This document shows, in pieces, positions 8,290 through 15,813 of a DNA stretch of 36,832 nt; position 1 is the first letter of the stretch, and each line of letters opens with the position of its first letter. This DNA is from Elusimicrobiota bacterium (GTDB lineage: Bacteria; Elusimicrobiota; Elusimicrobia; UBA1565; UBA9628), in the NCBI GenBank assembly GCA_016191335.1, contig JACPOW010000067.1, positions 1 to 36,832 on the forward strand, given 5' to 3'. Below the pieces are notes generated by a model that saw nothing but the letters and a program-made list of their open reading frames with translations, searched no databases and was not told the origin of the DNA. A program made the translations under genes and the position numbers.

Positions 8290-8410
8290 GGACCGGCGGG
8301 GTGATGTCCCGAGGGGCGTGGGATCGCCGCGCTGTTTGCGCGCGAAGCGCGGTCGATCCCGAGCGAGGCTCAATGCCGAGCGGCCCCGAGGGTCATCATC
8401 CCGCCGGTCC
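8290..8410. repeat. Structured inverted-repeat element, copy E2
   Basis: The outer stem pairs 8290-8306 with 8394-8410 (16 of 17). Inner parts are GGGGC/GCCCC, GGGATCG/CGATCCC with CCGCG/CGCGG, and GCTC-AATGCC-GAGC. Compared with E1, the GGGGTCG/CGACCCC pair has become GGGATCG/CGATCCC, a compensatory change. It is followed by CCCATACCGCCGTT, as is E3. Confidence 0.75.
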
Positions 8411-8420
8411 CGCCCATACC

Positions 8421-8455
8421 GCCGTTCGCCGTTGCCGTTACGCCGTTAAGCCGTT
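8421..8455. repeat. Short degenerate GCCGTT repeat run
   Basis: GCCGTT occurs five times (8421, 8428, 8434, 8442, 8450) at 6-8 nt spacing, ending at the stop codon of the minus-strand gene. It may be slippage-derived; no function is inferred. Confidence 0.5.
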
Positions 8456-10374
8456 CACGGCGCCTGGCACCAGAGCCCGTCCTCGAGCTTCCAGTTCTGC
8501 GTCGAGGTGCGGCCCTTGTCCTCCGCGCCGCTCTTCCAGCGCGCGGTGACCATCGCGACCCCGCCCTCGATCTTCGAGGAGAGGATCTTCGCGGAGGATT
8601 CCAGGTGCCCGCCGCCGGCCTCCTTCTTCTTGGCGGTCACGTAATAGCCGCGGCGGCCGCGGTACGGAGCGGCCTCCCGGGCGTCCTTGCACAGGCAGGT
8701 ATCGTAGTGGTCGCCGAAGGCGCCCTGCGACAGGAGCTGGGCGCAGAAATCGAACTGCTCGTGCACCTGGACGAGCGCGAGCTGGTCGCCCTCGCCTCCT
8801 TCGGCGGGGGCGGCCTTGGCCGGCTGATCCTCGATGCCCGGAGGGGGCGCGGGCTTCCCGGGCTCCGACATCGGAGCGGCGTCGAGCCCCGCGATCGCGG
8901 CGGGCGCGGCGTCCTCGACGGGCGGCGCCGGAGCGCGCGTCGGCGCGGAGGCGGCGCGGTCGCTGGCGCTGACCGGACGCTTGAGCCCCGGCAGGGAGAA
9001 CTGGCCGGGCTTCGCGGCCGGGCGCTGTCCGATCGCCGGAGGCGCCTTCTCGGCGGCGGCTTCCCCCGCGGGCGCGGCCAGGGGCTCCGCCGCGGGCTCC
9101 GTCGAAGGCTGGGTCGCGTCGCTCAGCAAAGCCTCGAGCAGAGGGTCCTTCTCCGCGGCCTTCGCGGGCCGCTTCGCGGAGGACTTCGATTCGGGCGCGC
9201 GGCTCTCGATGAAGGTATCGCCGCCTCCCTGGCCCTCGGACGGCGGGGCCTCCGGGGCCGGTTCGGGCTTGGGCGCGCGCGCGGGACGGGGCTTGCGCGC
9301 GCGGCGCGGCTTGGCCGCCGCGGCCGGAGCGGCCGACGCGGGCGGAGCGGAGCGCTTGCCGATCTTCTTCGGCTTGGACGCCGACGGAGCCGGCATCGCC
9401 GGCGAGGACGTCTGCGGCGGGGGGGAGTAGATGACCGGAGGCTCGGCCGGGACCGGCTCCGGCGCGGGAGCGGAGGGCGTCAGCTCGGCCACGGGCTCGG
9501 GGGGAGGGACGCTCCGGTTGAGCATCATGTACGCGAGGCCGGCGGAGAGGACGGCGGCGCCGGCGAAGGAGGCCAGCACCGGAGGACGCTTCCAGACGGG
9601 GACGGCCGCGGCGGCCGGAGCGGGCTCGGGCGCGAGCGCGGGGGCCGGCGACGGCGACTCGGAGGCGAAGGAGGCCGCGGGCGCGGAGGACTCGAGCTCG
9701 GCGAGCTGGCCCATCTTCCCGGGCTGGAGCGGCCGGCGCGGGGAGTCGGCCGCGGGCGGAGGCACCGGCTCCTCCGGATAGGAAAGCAAAGGGTCCAGGT
9801 GCGCGAACGGGTCCTTCGGAGCGGCGAAGGGCGACGGCGCGGGCTCGGGAGAAGGGGAGGCCGGGAGGACGGGAGCGGGCGGGGCGGGCGCGGGGAGTAC
9901 GGGGGCGGGCGCCGGCACCGAGGGCGGCGCGGAGATGTCCTCGGCGCGGCCGTCCATGCGCGCGCCGCAGGAGTTGCAGAAGCGGGCCTCCTCGAGGTTG
10001 TCGTGAGCGCAGCGCGGGCACGGCTTGGTCTTGACCGCCGGAACGGGATCGGGCGTCGCGGGAAGAGCGGGAAGAGGCAGCGGGAACGGCGCCGGCACCG
10101 GGATCTGTCCGACCTTCGGCAGGTCCAGCGACGCCGACTGCGGCGGAGCGGCCGGAGGCGGGACGGGCGCGGGAGCCGGGGCGGGAGCCGCGAGCGGAGC
10201 TTCGAGCAGGGCTTTCTTGAAGGGCGCGTAGGCCAGGGCCGGCTTCCAGTCCGACGAATCGTCCGAGCCCACCGGGCAAACGAGGGTGTCGCCGTCGAAG
10301 CCGGGAAGCTTCAACAGTTCCTCGATCCCCGCGGGTCCGTGCGTGGATTTGCCGTCATGAGCGAAGAATCGCAC
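8455..10374 (-). CDS. GYF-like / zinc-ribbon / single-TM protein with Pro-Ala-rich linkers
   Basis: The protein has 639 residues. Residues 1-55 resemble a GYF_2-type domain (FFAHDGKSTHGP, DDSSDWKPAL). A Pro/Ala linker leads to a zinc ribbon (CPRCAHDN, then CNSCGARM), more low-complexity sequence, one transmembrane helix (near PVLASFAGAAVLSAGLAYMM), a long Pro/Ala/Lys-rich stretch, and a C-terminal ~105-residue domain with three cysteines (FDFCAQLL, DTCLCKD) that probably forms an NTF2-like or similar beta fold. It would be anchored with the zinc ribbon inside and the C-terminal domain outside. Start is GTG 10374 (TATATT 7 nt upstream); TTG 10377 is an alternative. Function unknown. Confidence 0.8.
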   Translation of the reverse strand: MRFFAHDGKSTHGPAGIEELLKLPGFDGDTLVCPVGSDDSSDWKPALAYAPFKKALLEAPLAAPAPAPAPVPPPAAPPQSASLDLPKVGQIPVPAPFPLPLPALPATPDPVPAVKTKPCPRCAHDNLEEARFCNSCGARMDGRAEDISAPPSVPAPAPVLPAPAPPAPVLPASPSPEPAPSPFAAPKDPFAHLDPLLSYPEEPVPPPAADSPRRPLQPGKMGQLAELESSAPAASFASESPSPAPALAPEPAPAAAAVPVWKRPPVLASFAGAAVLSAGLAYMMLNRSVPPPEPVAELTPSAPAPEPVPAEPPVIYSPPPQTSSPAMPAPSASKPKKIGKRSAPPASAAPAAAAKPRRARKPRPARAPKPEPAPEAPPSEGQGGGDTFIESRAPESKSSAKRPAKAAEKDPLLEALLSDATQPSTEPAAEPLAAPAGEAAAEKAPPAIGQRPAAKPGQFSLPGLKRPVSASDRAASAPTRAPAPPVEDAAPAAIAGLDAAPMSEPGKPAPPPGIEDQPAKAAPAEGGEGDQLALVQVHEQFDFCAQLLSQGAFGDHYDTCLCKDAREAAPYRGRRGYYVTAKKKEAGGGHLESSAKILSSKIEGGVAMVTARWKSGAEDKGRTSTQNWKLEDGLWCQAP

Positions 10375-10432
10375 CAAGGGAAATATAAAATATTGGTGTT
10401 ACGGCCTCATTTCCTATTATAGGGTCCTGCCT

Positions 10433-11323
10433 ATGACCCCCCACCGCGTCGCTTTGGTCACCTGCGGCTCCCTCCGGGAGCTCAACGACGACGATCGGCC
10501 CCTCCTGACCGAGCTGTGGAGCCTGGGCGTCGAGGCGGAGCCCGCCGTCTGGGACGACCCCGCGGTGGACTGGAAACGCTACGACGCGGCCGTCATCCGC
10601 TCCGCCTGGGACTATCATCTCACCCCGGCCGCGTTCTTCGCCTGGCTGTCGCGCCTCGAGGCGCTGGGCGTCGCGGTCTGGAATCCCGCTCATGTGATCC
10701 GCGCGAACGCCGACAAATCGTACCTGAGGGAGCTCGAAGCCGCGGGGGTCCAGGTCGTGCCCACCGCGTGGGTCGAGCGGGGCGCCGGGACGAGGCTCGA
10801 CGACGTCCTCGAGGCGCGAGGCTGGGACGACGCCGTGGTCAAGCCGGCCGTCTCCGCCGGCGCCTTCCGCACCCGCCGCGTCCTCCGCGGAGTCCCGGAC
10901 GGGCAGGAGGCGCTCGACCACGCCCTCGCCCATTCCGCCGCGATGGTCCAGCCGTTCTTGCCGGAGATCGCCGAGGAGGGGGAGTGGTCGTTCGTCTTCA
11001 TCGGCGGCGAATACTCCCACGCGGTCCTCAAGACGCCGCGCGCCGGGGACTTCCGCGTGCAGGAGGAGCACGGCGGCCGGACCGCTCGCCGCGAGCCCCC
11101 GCCGGGGCTGCTCATCCAGGCGCGCGACGCGGCGATCGCCGGGCCGCGGCCCTGGCTCTACGCGCGCGTCGACGGCGTGCGGCGCGGGGGGGACCTCCTC
11201 GTCGTGGAGCTCGAGCTGATCGAGCCCTTCCTGTTCCTGTCCTACGAGCCCGGCGCCGCGCGGAAGCTCGCCGAGGCGGTCAAGGCGAGGGTTTCTTCTC
11301 CGAAACCTTCTCCCAAGCCGTGA
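10433..11323 (+). CDS. ATP-grasp family ligase (RimK/DcsG-like)
   Basis: The 296 residues match the family of DcsG, the D-cycloserine-pathway cyclo-ligase, and its many uncharacterised relatives. Visible motifs are AAVIRSAWDYHL, VWNPAHVIRANADKSYL, VVPTAWVERG, VKPAVSAGAF (ATP-binding Lys), and RVDGVRRGGDLLVVELELIEP (Mg-binding acidic residues). The last ends as in carbon-nitrogen ligases that activate a carboxylate as acyl-phosphate. The substrate cannot be read from sequence, and no other cycloserine genes are nearby. TATTAT lies 12 nt upstream with TTGGTG 16 bp before it. The 3' end overlaps the minus-strand lipoprotein gene by 44 nt. Confidence 0.85.
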   Translation: MTPHRVALVTCGSLRELNDDDRPLLTELWSLGVEAEPAVWDDPAVDWKRYDAAVIRSAWDYHLTPAAFFAWLSRLEALGVAVWNPAHVIRANADKSYLRELEAAGVQVVPTAWVERGAGTRLDDVLEARGWDDAVVKPAVSAGAFRTRRVLRGVPDGQEALDHALAHSAAMVQPFLPEIAEEGEWSFVFIGGEYSHAVLKTPRAGDFRVQEEHGGRTARREPPPGLLIQARDAAIAGPRPWLYARVDGVRRGGDLLVVELELIEPFLFLSYEPGAARKLAEAVKARVSSPKPSPKP

Positions 11324-11729
11324 CGACCCAGCGCTTGCCGCGCTTGGTCAGGTAGTCCCGCTCCGTTCCGGCGAAATCCCCCTTCCCGTCCGTCGTCTCG
11401 ACGCGGTAGGCGAGCAGGACGACCGCGTTCTCGTGGCCGAGGCGCTCGTACTCCACCTTCTCGACGCGGAAGCGAGCCGGACCGTGCTTGGCGAAGAAGT
11501 CCCGGCCCCAGGCCGCGATCTGCTCGCGCGTCATCGGCTTGGCGATCGCCGCGTCGAAGAGCAGCGCCAGCGCGTCCGGGTTGCCGGCCGCGAAGGCCCG
11601 GGCGACCTCGTCGTAGTAGCCGCGCACGTCGTCTCGCAGGCGCAGCTCGTCGTCGGCCACCGTGCGCCCGACGCTCACGTAGCCGCAGGACGCGGCGAGC
11701 GCCGCCGCCAGCAGCGGGAGGAGTCTCAT
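11280..11729 (-). CDS. Lipoprotein with SnoaL/NTF2-like domain
   Basis: The protein has 149 residues from ATG 11729. The signal MRLLPLLAAALAASC ends in a lipobox with Cys15. The mature part (~30-145) reads as an NTF2-like fold: RGYYDEVARAFAAGNPDALALLF at the start (split here by eye), a GRDFFAKHGPARF segment, and ending RWVVTAWEKV. Such domains often bind small ligands, or regulate or stabilise partner proteins. The start is fixed by a full promoter: TACGCT ends 6 nt upstream of ATG. An ATG 18 nt further upstream would lie inside that promoter. Tail-to-tail overlap with the ATP-grasp gene. Confidence 0.8.
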   Translation of the reverse strand: MRLLPLLAAALAASCGYVSVGRTVADDELRLRDDVRGYYDEVARAFAAGNPDALALLFDAAIAKPMTREQIAAWGRDFFAKHGPARFRVEKVEYERLGHENAVVLLAYRVETTDGKGDFAGTERDYLTKRGKRWVVTAWEKVSEKKPSP

Positions 11730-11735
11730 GGCGGT

Positions 11736-11764
11736 AGCGTAACCCATCCCATGGGACAGGTCAA
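11736..11764 (-). promoter_or_regulatory. Sigma70-type leaderless promoter of the lipoprotein gene
   Basis: On the minus strand TTGACC (11764-11759), a 17-bp spacer and TACGCT (11741-11736) are followed 6 nt later by ATG 11729. Transcription would start at or next to the start codon. It lies beside the TAGG element of the divergent gene. Confidence 0.7.
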
Positions 11765-11768
11765 GGCA

Positions 11769-11805
11769 TAGGTCTCTTGGCGAAGGGGGGCGGCCCCATA
11801 GGCCC
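11769..11805 (+). promoter_or_regulatory. TAGG upstream element, copy D
   Basis: It starts TAGGTCTCTTGGCG exactly 73 nt before ATG 11842 and 61 nt before the -10 box TACTCT (11830-11835). A second GGCCCCAT half lies about 22 nt on. There is no -35 box. Same spacing as the elements upstream of the genes starting at 20058, 27718 and 34894. Confidence 0.6.
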
Positions 11806-11841
11806 AGGCCGCCCCCCCGCGCGCACTGCTACTCTTCCTTT

Positions 11842-13494
11842 ATGAACCGAACCCCCCGGCGTCTCCTCGTCGCGCTGTTGACGGTCGCCTTCGCGTCCCT
11901 GCACGCGCCGGCCCAGCAGGTCTCGGTTCCGCGTGTGACGCTCACGCCCTCCCTCGGCGGAGCCTCCGGCGCCGCGGGCCTCGTCCCCGGCTCCCTCGGC
12001 GGCCCGGCGACCTTGTCGCCGTCGTCGATGCTGTCGCTGACCCCGACGCTCTCCGTCCTGTCCGCTCCGGCCCTCACGGCGCCGGCCCCCGTCGCCCAGG
12101 CGGTGCCCGTCGCGCTCTCGCCCGTGGCCTCCCCCGCGTCCGTCGCCGCGAAGCACGAGACGGGGGCGCCGGCGGTCCGCGTCGCTCCCGCGCTCGAGGC
12201 CATCGAGGCCTCCGCCGCCTCCCGCGACGGCGGCCGCGATTCCGGACGAAACGGCGGAACGATGTTCGACGGAGCCCGCGCGCGCGCCGCCGCTCCCGCC
12301 AGCCCTTACATCGTCAACGACGAGGGCGTGAAGATCAACGACCGCGCCGCGATCTACTACACCGAGGTCCGCCGCATGGTCGAGCTCTACAAGGGCAAGA
12401 TCGACCTCGCCGAGAGCCTCGACGTGATGGACGACGCCTACTCCGACGTCGTCGCCAAGGTCTCGGCCGTCGAGGCCGTCGCCAAGGGCCGCGGCCTCAC
12501 CCAGGTCAACACCCATCTCGAGGAGACCCTCACCTTCGTCGACGGCGTGCTCGATGACGGCAAGAAGAAGGTCGCGGTCCACACCCACCGCGTGTTCTTC
12601 CACAAGGCGAAAAACCCTCAATCCGAGATCGTCGAGGGCATCCGCCGCGTCGACGGCGTCATCAAGGACATGGAGTCGATGTTCTCCCGCGGCGGCAAGG
12701 CCGAGCAGCAGATGGGCAAGATCGACGAGGTCGAGCTCGTCTTCGACGCCCGCGGCTACCAGGAGATCAAGGACCACATCAAGCAGCGCGGCGCCGAGGT
12801 CACGGCCCGCAGCAAGGGCCGCATCACCTTCAAGTACCTCGACGAGCTCGCCCCGCTCCCCAAGACCCAGGCCGAGATCCGCGCCAAGCTCAACGAGATG
12901 GCCCAGAAGTACGACGGCGAGAACGCCGACGGCCTGTCCAAGATCTACGAGGGCGTGATCTACTCCCGCTACGTCGGCCTGCTGCTCGAGCTCAAGACCG
13001 TCGAGCACTACTACAAGAAGGGCTACAAGATCCTGCAGAGCGGCCGCGAGCTGTTCGACGAGAAGGGCATCTACGTCTCCGAGCTCGACGTGGTCGTCGA
13101 GAGCCCCGAGGGCAAGATCTCCGTCGTCGAGGCCAAGTCCTCCCGCGTCGGCCTGCCCCCCGAGGAGGTCCTCCAGGACAAGGTGATCTACAAGCTCAAC
13201 ACCTACAAGAAGTTCAAGGCCCAGCTCGACGCGATGATCGGCAAGCCGTTCGACGCCGTCGTGTTCTCGATGGACGTCGCCATCGACCCGGACATCGACC
13301 GCTCGCAGGTGCTGCCCAAGGACCTGCGCAAGCTCGAGCTGATGGACTTCCTGAAGTCGAAGGAGGCCTCGCTGTCCAAGGAGTACGGCTTCCCGGTCAG
13401 CTTCCTGTTCATGCAGAGCGGCCCCGAGGGCGGCAACGGCCGGATGATGATGCGCAAGGGCGGCTCGAACGGCCGCAAGCACGGTCGGCGCTGA
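11842..13494 (+). CDS. Exported protein with C-terminal PD-(D/E)XK nuclease-like domain
   Basis: The protein has 550 residues. A signal peptide (1-25, ending HAPAQQ) is followed by a Pro/Ala/Ser/Leu low-complexity stretch (~28-150), a helical region (~160-280), a small alpha/beta region (~295-335) and a C-terminal domain (~370-530). That domain has the layout of a PD-(D/E)XK nuclease: E383, D416 (SELDVVVE), then E430-A-K432 (ISVVEAKSS) and K447. The tail is basic (RKGGSNGRKHGRR). A nuclease fold on an exported protein is unusual. Possible roles are extracellular DNA use or a toxin; it may also be a non-catalytic relative. TACTCT lies 6 nt before ATG, and a TAGG element lies 73 nt upstream. 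Confidence 0.75.
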   Translation: MNRTPRRLLVALLTVAFASLHAPAQQVSVPRVTLTPSLGGASGAAGLVPGSLGGPATLSPSSMLSLTPTLSVLSAPALTAPAPVAQAVPVALSPVASPASVAAKHETGAPAVRVAPALEAIEASAASRDGGRDSGRNGGTMFDGARARAAAPASPYIVNDEGVKINDRAAIYYTEVRRMVELYKGKIDLAESLDVMDDAYSDVVAKVSAVEAVAKGRGLTQVNTHLEETLTFVDGVLDDGKKKVAVHTHRVFFHKAKNPQSEIVEGIRRVDGVIKDMESMFSRGGKAEQQMGKIDEVELVFDARGYQEIKDHIKQRGAEVTARSKGRITFKYLDELAPLPKTQAEIRAKLNEMAQKYDGENADGLSKIYEGVIYSRYVGLLLELKTVEHYYKKGYKILQSGRELFDEKGIYVSELDVVVESPEGKISVVEAKSSRVGLPPEEVLQDKVIYKLNTYKKFKAQLDAMIGKPFDAVVFSMDVAIDPDIDRSQVLPKDLRKLELMDFLKSKEASLSKEYGFPVSFLFMQSGPEGGNGRMMMRKGGSNGRKHGRR

Positions 13495-13528
13495 TGCGCC
13501 GGCGGCGCTGATTTCGTAGAATCCGCGC

Positions 13529-13729
13529 ATGCCCTTCATCAACGTCAAGATGACCCCCGGCCCCACGGCCGAGCAGAAGGCCGAGTTCATCAAGCGCGTC
13601 ACCGCGCTCGCCGCCGAGGTCCTCGGCAAGAACCCGGCGACCACCCACGTCGTCATGGAAGAGGTCCCCGCCGAGAGCTGGGGCATCGCCGGCGAGACGG
13701 TCGCCGCCCGCAAGAAGCGCGGCGCCTGA
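13529..13729 (+). CDS. 4-oxalocrotonate tautomerase family protein
   Basis: The 66 residues match the small tautomerase subunits. After Met removal the N-terminal Pro (PFINVKMTPGPT) is the expected catalytic base. The family motif ATTHVVMEEVPAESWGIAGE follows. These enzymes move double bonds in small keto-acids and usually form hexamers; the substrate here is unknown. TAGAAT ends 6 nt before ATG, so it has its own leaderless promoter 34 nt after the previous gene. Confidence 0.9.
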   Translation: MPFINVKMTPGPTAEQKAEFIKRVTALAAEVLGKNPATTHVVMEEVPAESWGIAGETVAARKKRGA

Positions 13730-13785
13730 GAGAATTGACCGTTATTTGACTGGCTCCGTCGGGAGCACGGGCTTATCCTATCCGC

Positions 13786-14196
13786 ATGAAGCCCTGCATC
13801 TACATGGTGGACGACGAGCCGGACTTCCAGACCATCGTGCACTCGTGGCTGGAACCGACGTACGAGGCCCTCGCGCTCAAGGACGCCGATGAGCTGGCCG
13901 GCGCGGTGCGCGCCCGGAGGCCCGACCTCGTCATCATGGACCTGCACCTGACCGGGTCCGACGGCTTCGAGGCCTGCCGGCGCCTTCGCGCCACGCCCGG
14001 CCTCGACGGGGTGCCCGTCCTCTTCCTGACCGCCTCGCACGAGGCCGCGGACTACCGCCGCAGCATGGGGGTGGGAGGCAGCGGCTACCTGACCAAGCCG
14101 GTCGGCCGGCGACAGCTGCTCACGGCCGTCGAGGAGCTCCTCGCCGAGGGGCGGGTCCTCGGCAAGTACACCGTGGACACGGGCGGCGGCGACTGA
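13786..14196 (+). CDS. Single-domain response regulator (CheY-like receiver)
   Basis: The 136 residues are one receiver domain with all key residues: D9/D10 (VDDEPD), phospho-acceptor D52 (VIMDLHL), T82 (FLTAS) and K104 (YLTKP). There is no output domain, so it acts by protein contact, like CheY or Spo0F. No histidine kinase gene is in the window. TATCCT lies 6 nt before ATG; TTGACT lies upstream, but at 22 bp it is badly spaced for a -35 box. Confidence 0.92.
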   Translation: MKPCIYMVDDEPDFQTIVHSWLEPTYEALALKDADELAGAVRARRPDLVIMDLHLTGSDGFEACRRLRATPGLDGVPVLFLTASHEAADYRRSMGVGGSGYLTKPVGRRQLLTAVEELLAEGRVLGKYTVDTGGGD

Positions 14197-14260
14197 GCCG
14201 TCGCTAAAAAGTCCCACGGCCGTCCTGTCCCCGGCGCTCGGCGAGCGGTAGACTGCGTCC

Positions 14261-14722
14261 ATGGAAAAAGACTGCTATGAGATCCTGGGCGTGCCTTCCG
14301 ACGCGAAGCCAGAAGAGATCAAAGCCGCCTACCGGGCGCTGGCGCTGCGGCGCCATCCCGACCTGAACGCCGGCGACCCGCGGGCCGGGGAGAGGTTCAT
14401 GCGCATCCAGGCCGCCTACGAGACGCTCGGCAACCCGTACCGGCGGGCGCGCTACGACCTGGGGAGGTCCTGGCGGCGGGCGGCCGTCCCCGAGCCCGCG
14501 AAGGCCGAGCGGCCCCCCGGCTCGCGCGCGCGGCTGCTGATGCTCGTCGGGGCGCTCGTCGCGCTGCGGGGCTTCGCCGGCTACTTCCTGTTCCCCGAGG
14601 ACGCCTTCTTCCCGCGATGGCTCCTGCCCGACGCCGGCCGGGACGCGAGCCTCCGGCTCTACGTCGTCGGCCTGGCGCTGGTGTTCATCGCCGCCGGGCT
14701 TCGGCGCACGCGGCCCGATTAG
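14261..14722 (+). CDS. J-domain membrane protein
   Basis: The protein has 153 residues. Residues 3-70 form a J domain with the Hsp70-stimulating HPD motif ([11 protein letters not shown]) and a typical helix IV (RARYD). Two hydrophobic segments follow (~88-110 and ~130-148), so it is a membrane-tethered Hsp70 co-chaperone rather than full DnaJ: there is no G/F or zinc region. TAGACT ends 6 nt before ATG. The stop overlaps the stop of the minus-strand FAD gene by 4 nt, tail to tail. Confidence 0.88.
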   Translation: MEKDCYEILGVPSDAKPEEIKAAYRALALRRHPDLNAGDPRAGERFMRIQAAYETLGNPYRRARYDLGRSWRRAAVPEPAKAERPPGSRARLLMLVGALVALRGFAGYFLFPEDAFFPRWLLPDAGRDASLRLYVVGLALVFIAAGLRRTRPD

Positions 14723-15813
14723 TCGGCGAGCAGGGCGGAGAACGCGGAGGGGAAGGCGCGCAGCGCCTTGATCGTCCAGCGGGCCAGCCCCGGCCGCCGG
14801 CTCATCGCGAGCGCGAAGCGGGCGAGCCGCTCCTTGGGACGCACGAGCCGCCGTCGCCGGCGCGTGTAGCCGCCGGGCCGTCCCGAACCCGCGAGGGCCG
14901 CGGCCGTCTCCTCGGCCGCCAGCCGCCCGCCGCGCAGCGCGAGGCCGATGCCGTCGCCGACGAGGGGGTCCACCGCCCCGGCGGCGTCGCCCGCGGCGAG
15001 CCACGGCCCGTCCTCCCAGCGAGCCGACGCGGAGGCCAGCGGGCCGAGGCCGACGACCGGGGCGTCGAGCGACGCGCGCTCGAGCCTCGTCCTCAGCGCG
15101 GGGTGGGCCCGCGCCAGCCGCCAGAACGCGGCCTCGCGGCCCGAGAAATCGCGCGCGAGCGTCTCGCGCTCGAGCAGCAGCGCCGCCGAGACCCGGCGGT
15201 CCCCGGGCAGGGGCGTCAGGTACACCTCGCCGCCGTCGATCAGGAACACCTCGACGAAGTCCCCGCTGCCGACCCCCGTCAGCCGGGCCGCGAGGCCGTA
15301 GCGCTTGAGCTCGGGCTCCCGCCGCGGCACGCCGAGGGCCCGGAGCGAGGGCGACGCGGCGCCGTCGGCCGCGATGAGGCGCTCGGCCCGGAGCGTCCCG
15401 TTCGGCAGCCGCACGCGCACCCCGTCGCCCGCGCGCTCGACGCCGAGAGGCGCGGTGTTCAGGAAGACGCGCACGCCGCGCTTCTCCGCGGCCCGCCGCA
15501 GCAGGAGGTGGTCGAGGTCCTCGCGCGGCACCGCCAGGCCCTGGCCGTGGGGGAAGCGGGAGCGGGCGTGCCGCCCATCGCGCGTCGTCCAGGCGACCCC
15601 GCTGAACCTGCGGCCGAGCGCCTCGGCTCCCTCATAGACTCCGAGCTCCCTCAGGACCGCGACGCCCGCGGGGAGGATGCCCTCGCCGCAGGCCTTACGG
15701 CGGGGGAACGCCGCCCGGTCGATCAGGGCGACGGAGCGGCCCGCGCGCGCCAGGTACATCGCCGCCGCGCAGCCCGCCGGGCCCGCCCCGATGATCGCGC
15801 AGTCGAAGGTCAT
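14719..15813 (-). CDS. FAD-dependent oxidoreductase (geranylgeranyl reductase-like)
   Basis: The protein has 364 residues from ATG 15813. The N-terminal dinucleotide motif is [19 protein letters not shown], followed by E/D-type binding (LIDRAAF) and [11 protein letters not shown], as in the geranylgeranyl reductase/halogenase-like flavoproteins. The second FAD motif is near [20 protein letters not shown]. It overlaps the polyketide-synthase stop by 4 nt (ATGA), so translation is coupled. In bacteria such flavoproteins often sit with type III synthases and methyltransferases and tailor the polyketide product. This is the third gene of that trio. Confidence 0.88.
   Translation of the reverse strand: MTFDCAIIGAGPAGCAAAMYLARAGRSVALIDRAAFPRRKACGEGILPAGVAVLRELGVYEGAEALGRRFSGVAWTTRDGRHARSRFPHGQGLAVPREDLDHLLLRRAAEKRGVRVFLNTAPLGVERAGDGVRVRLPNGTLRAERLIAADGAASPSLRALGVPRREPELKRYGLAARLTGVGSGDFVEVFLIDGGEVYLTPLPGDRRVSAALLLERETLARDFSGREAAFWRLARAHPALRTRLERASLDAPVVGLGPLASASARWEDGPWLAAGDAAGAVDPLVGDGIGLALRGGRLAAEETAAALAGSGRPGGYTRRRRRLVRPKERLARFALAMSRRPGLARWTIKALRAFPSAFSALLAD

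Larger units (their letters stand above)
8065..8454. other. Gene-free 390-bp convergent intergenic region with inverted repeats
   Basis: It lies between the M16 stop and the stop of the minus-strand GYF/zinc-ribbon gene. It holds a 138-bp hairpin (8070-8207), a small GC hairpin (8255-8269), a structured element (8290-8410) and a short GCCGTT repeat run (from 8421). No gene is apparent. The hairpins may end transcription from both sides, but no T-rich tail is present. Confidence 0.7.

Noticed and set aside
8421-8455. GCCGTT run as a CRISPR-like or iteron array
   Set aside because: Units are 6 bp with 0-2 bp gaps; there are no spacers and no replication gene.
10433-11323. Cycloserine biosynthesis from the DcsG-like gene
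   Set aside because: No other pathway genes are near, and the ATP-grasp family is broad.
13746-13779. TTGACT/TATCCT as a complete promoter for the response regulator
   Set aside because: The spacing is 22 bp; only the -10 box next to the start codon is kept.
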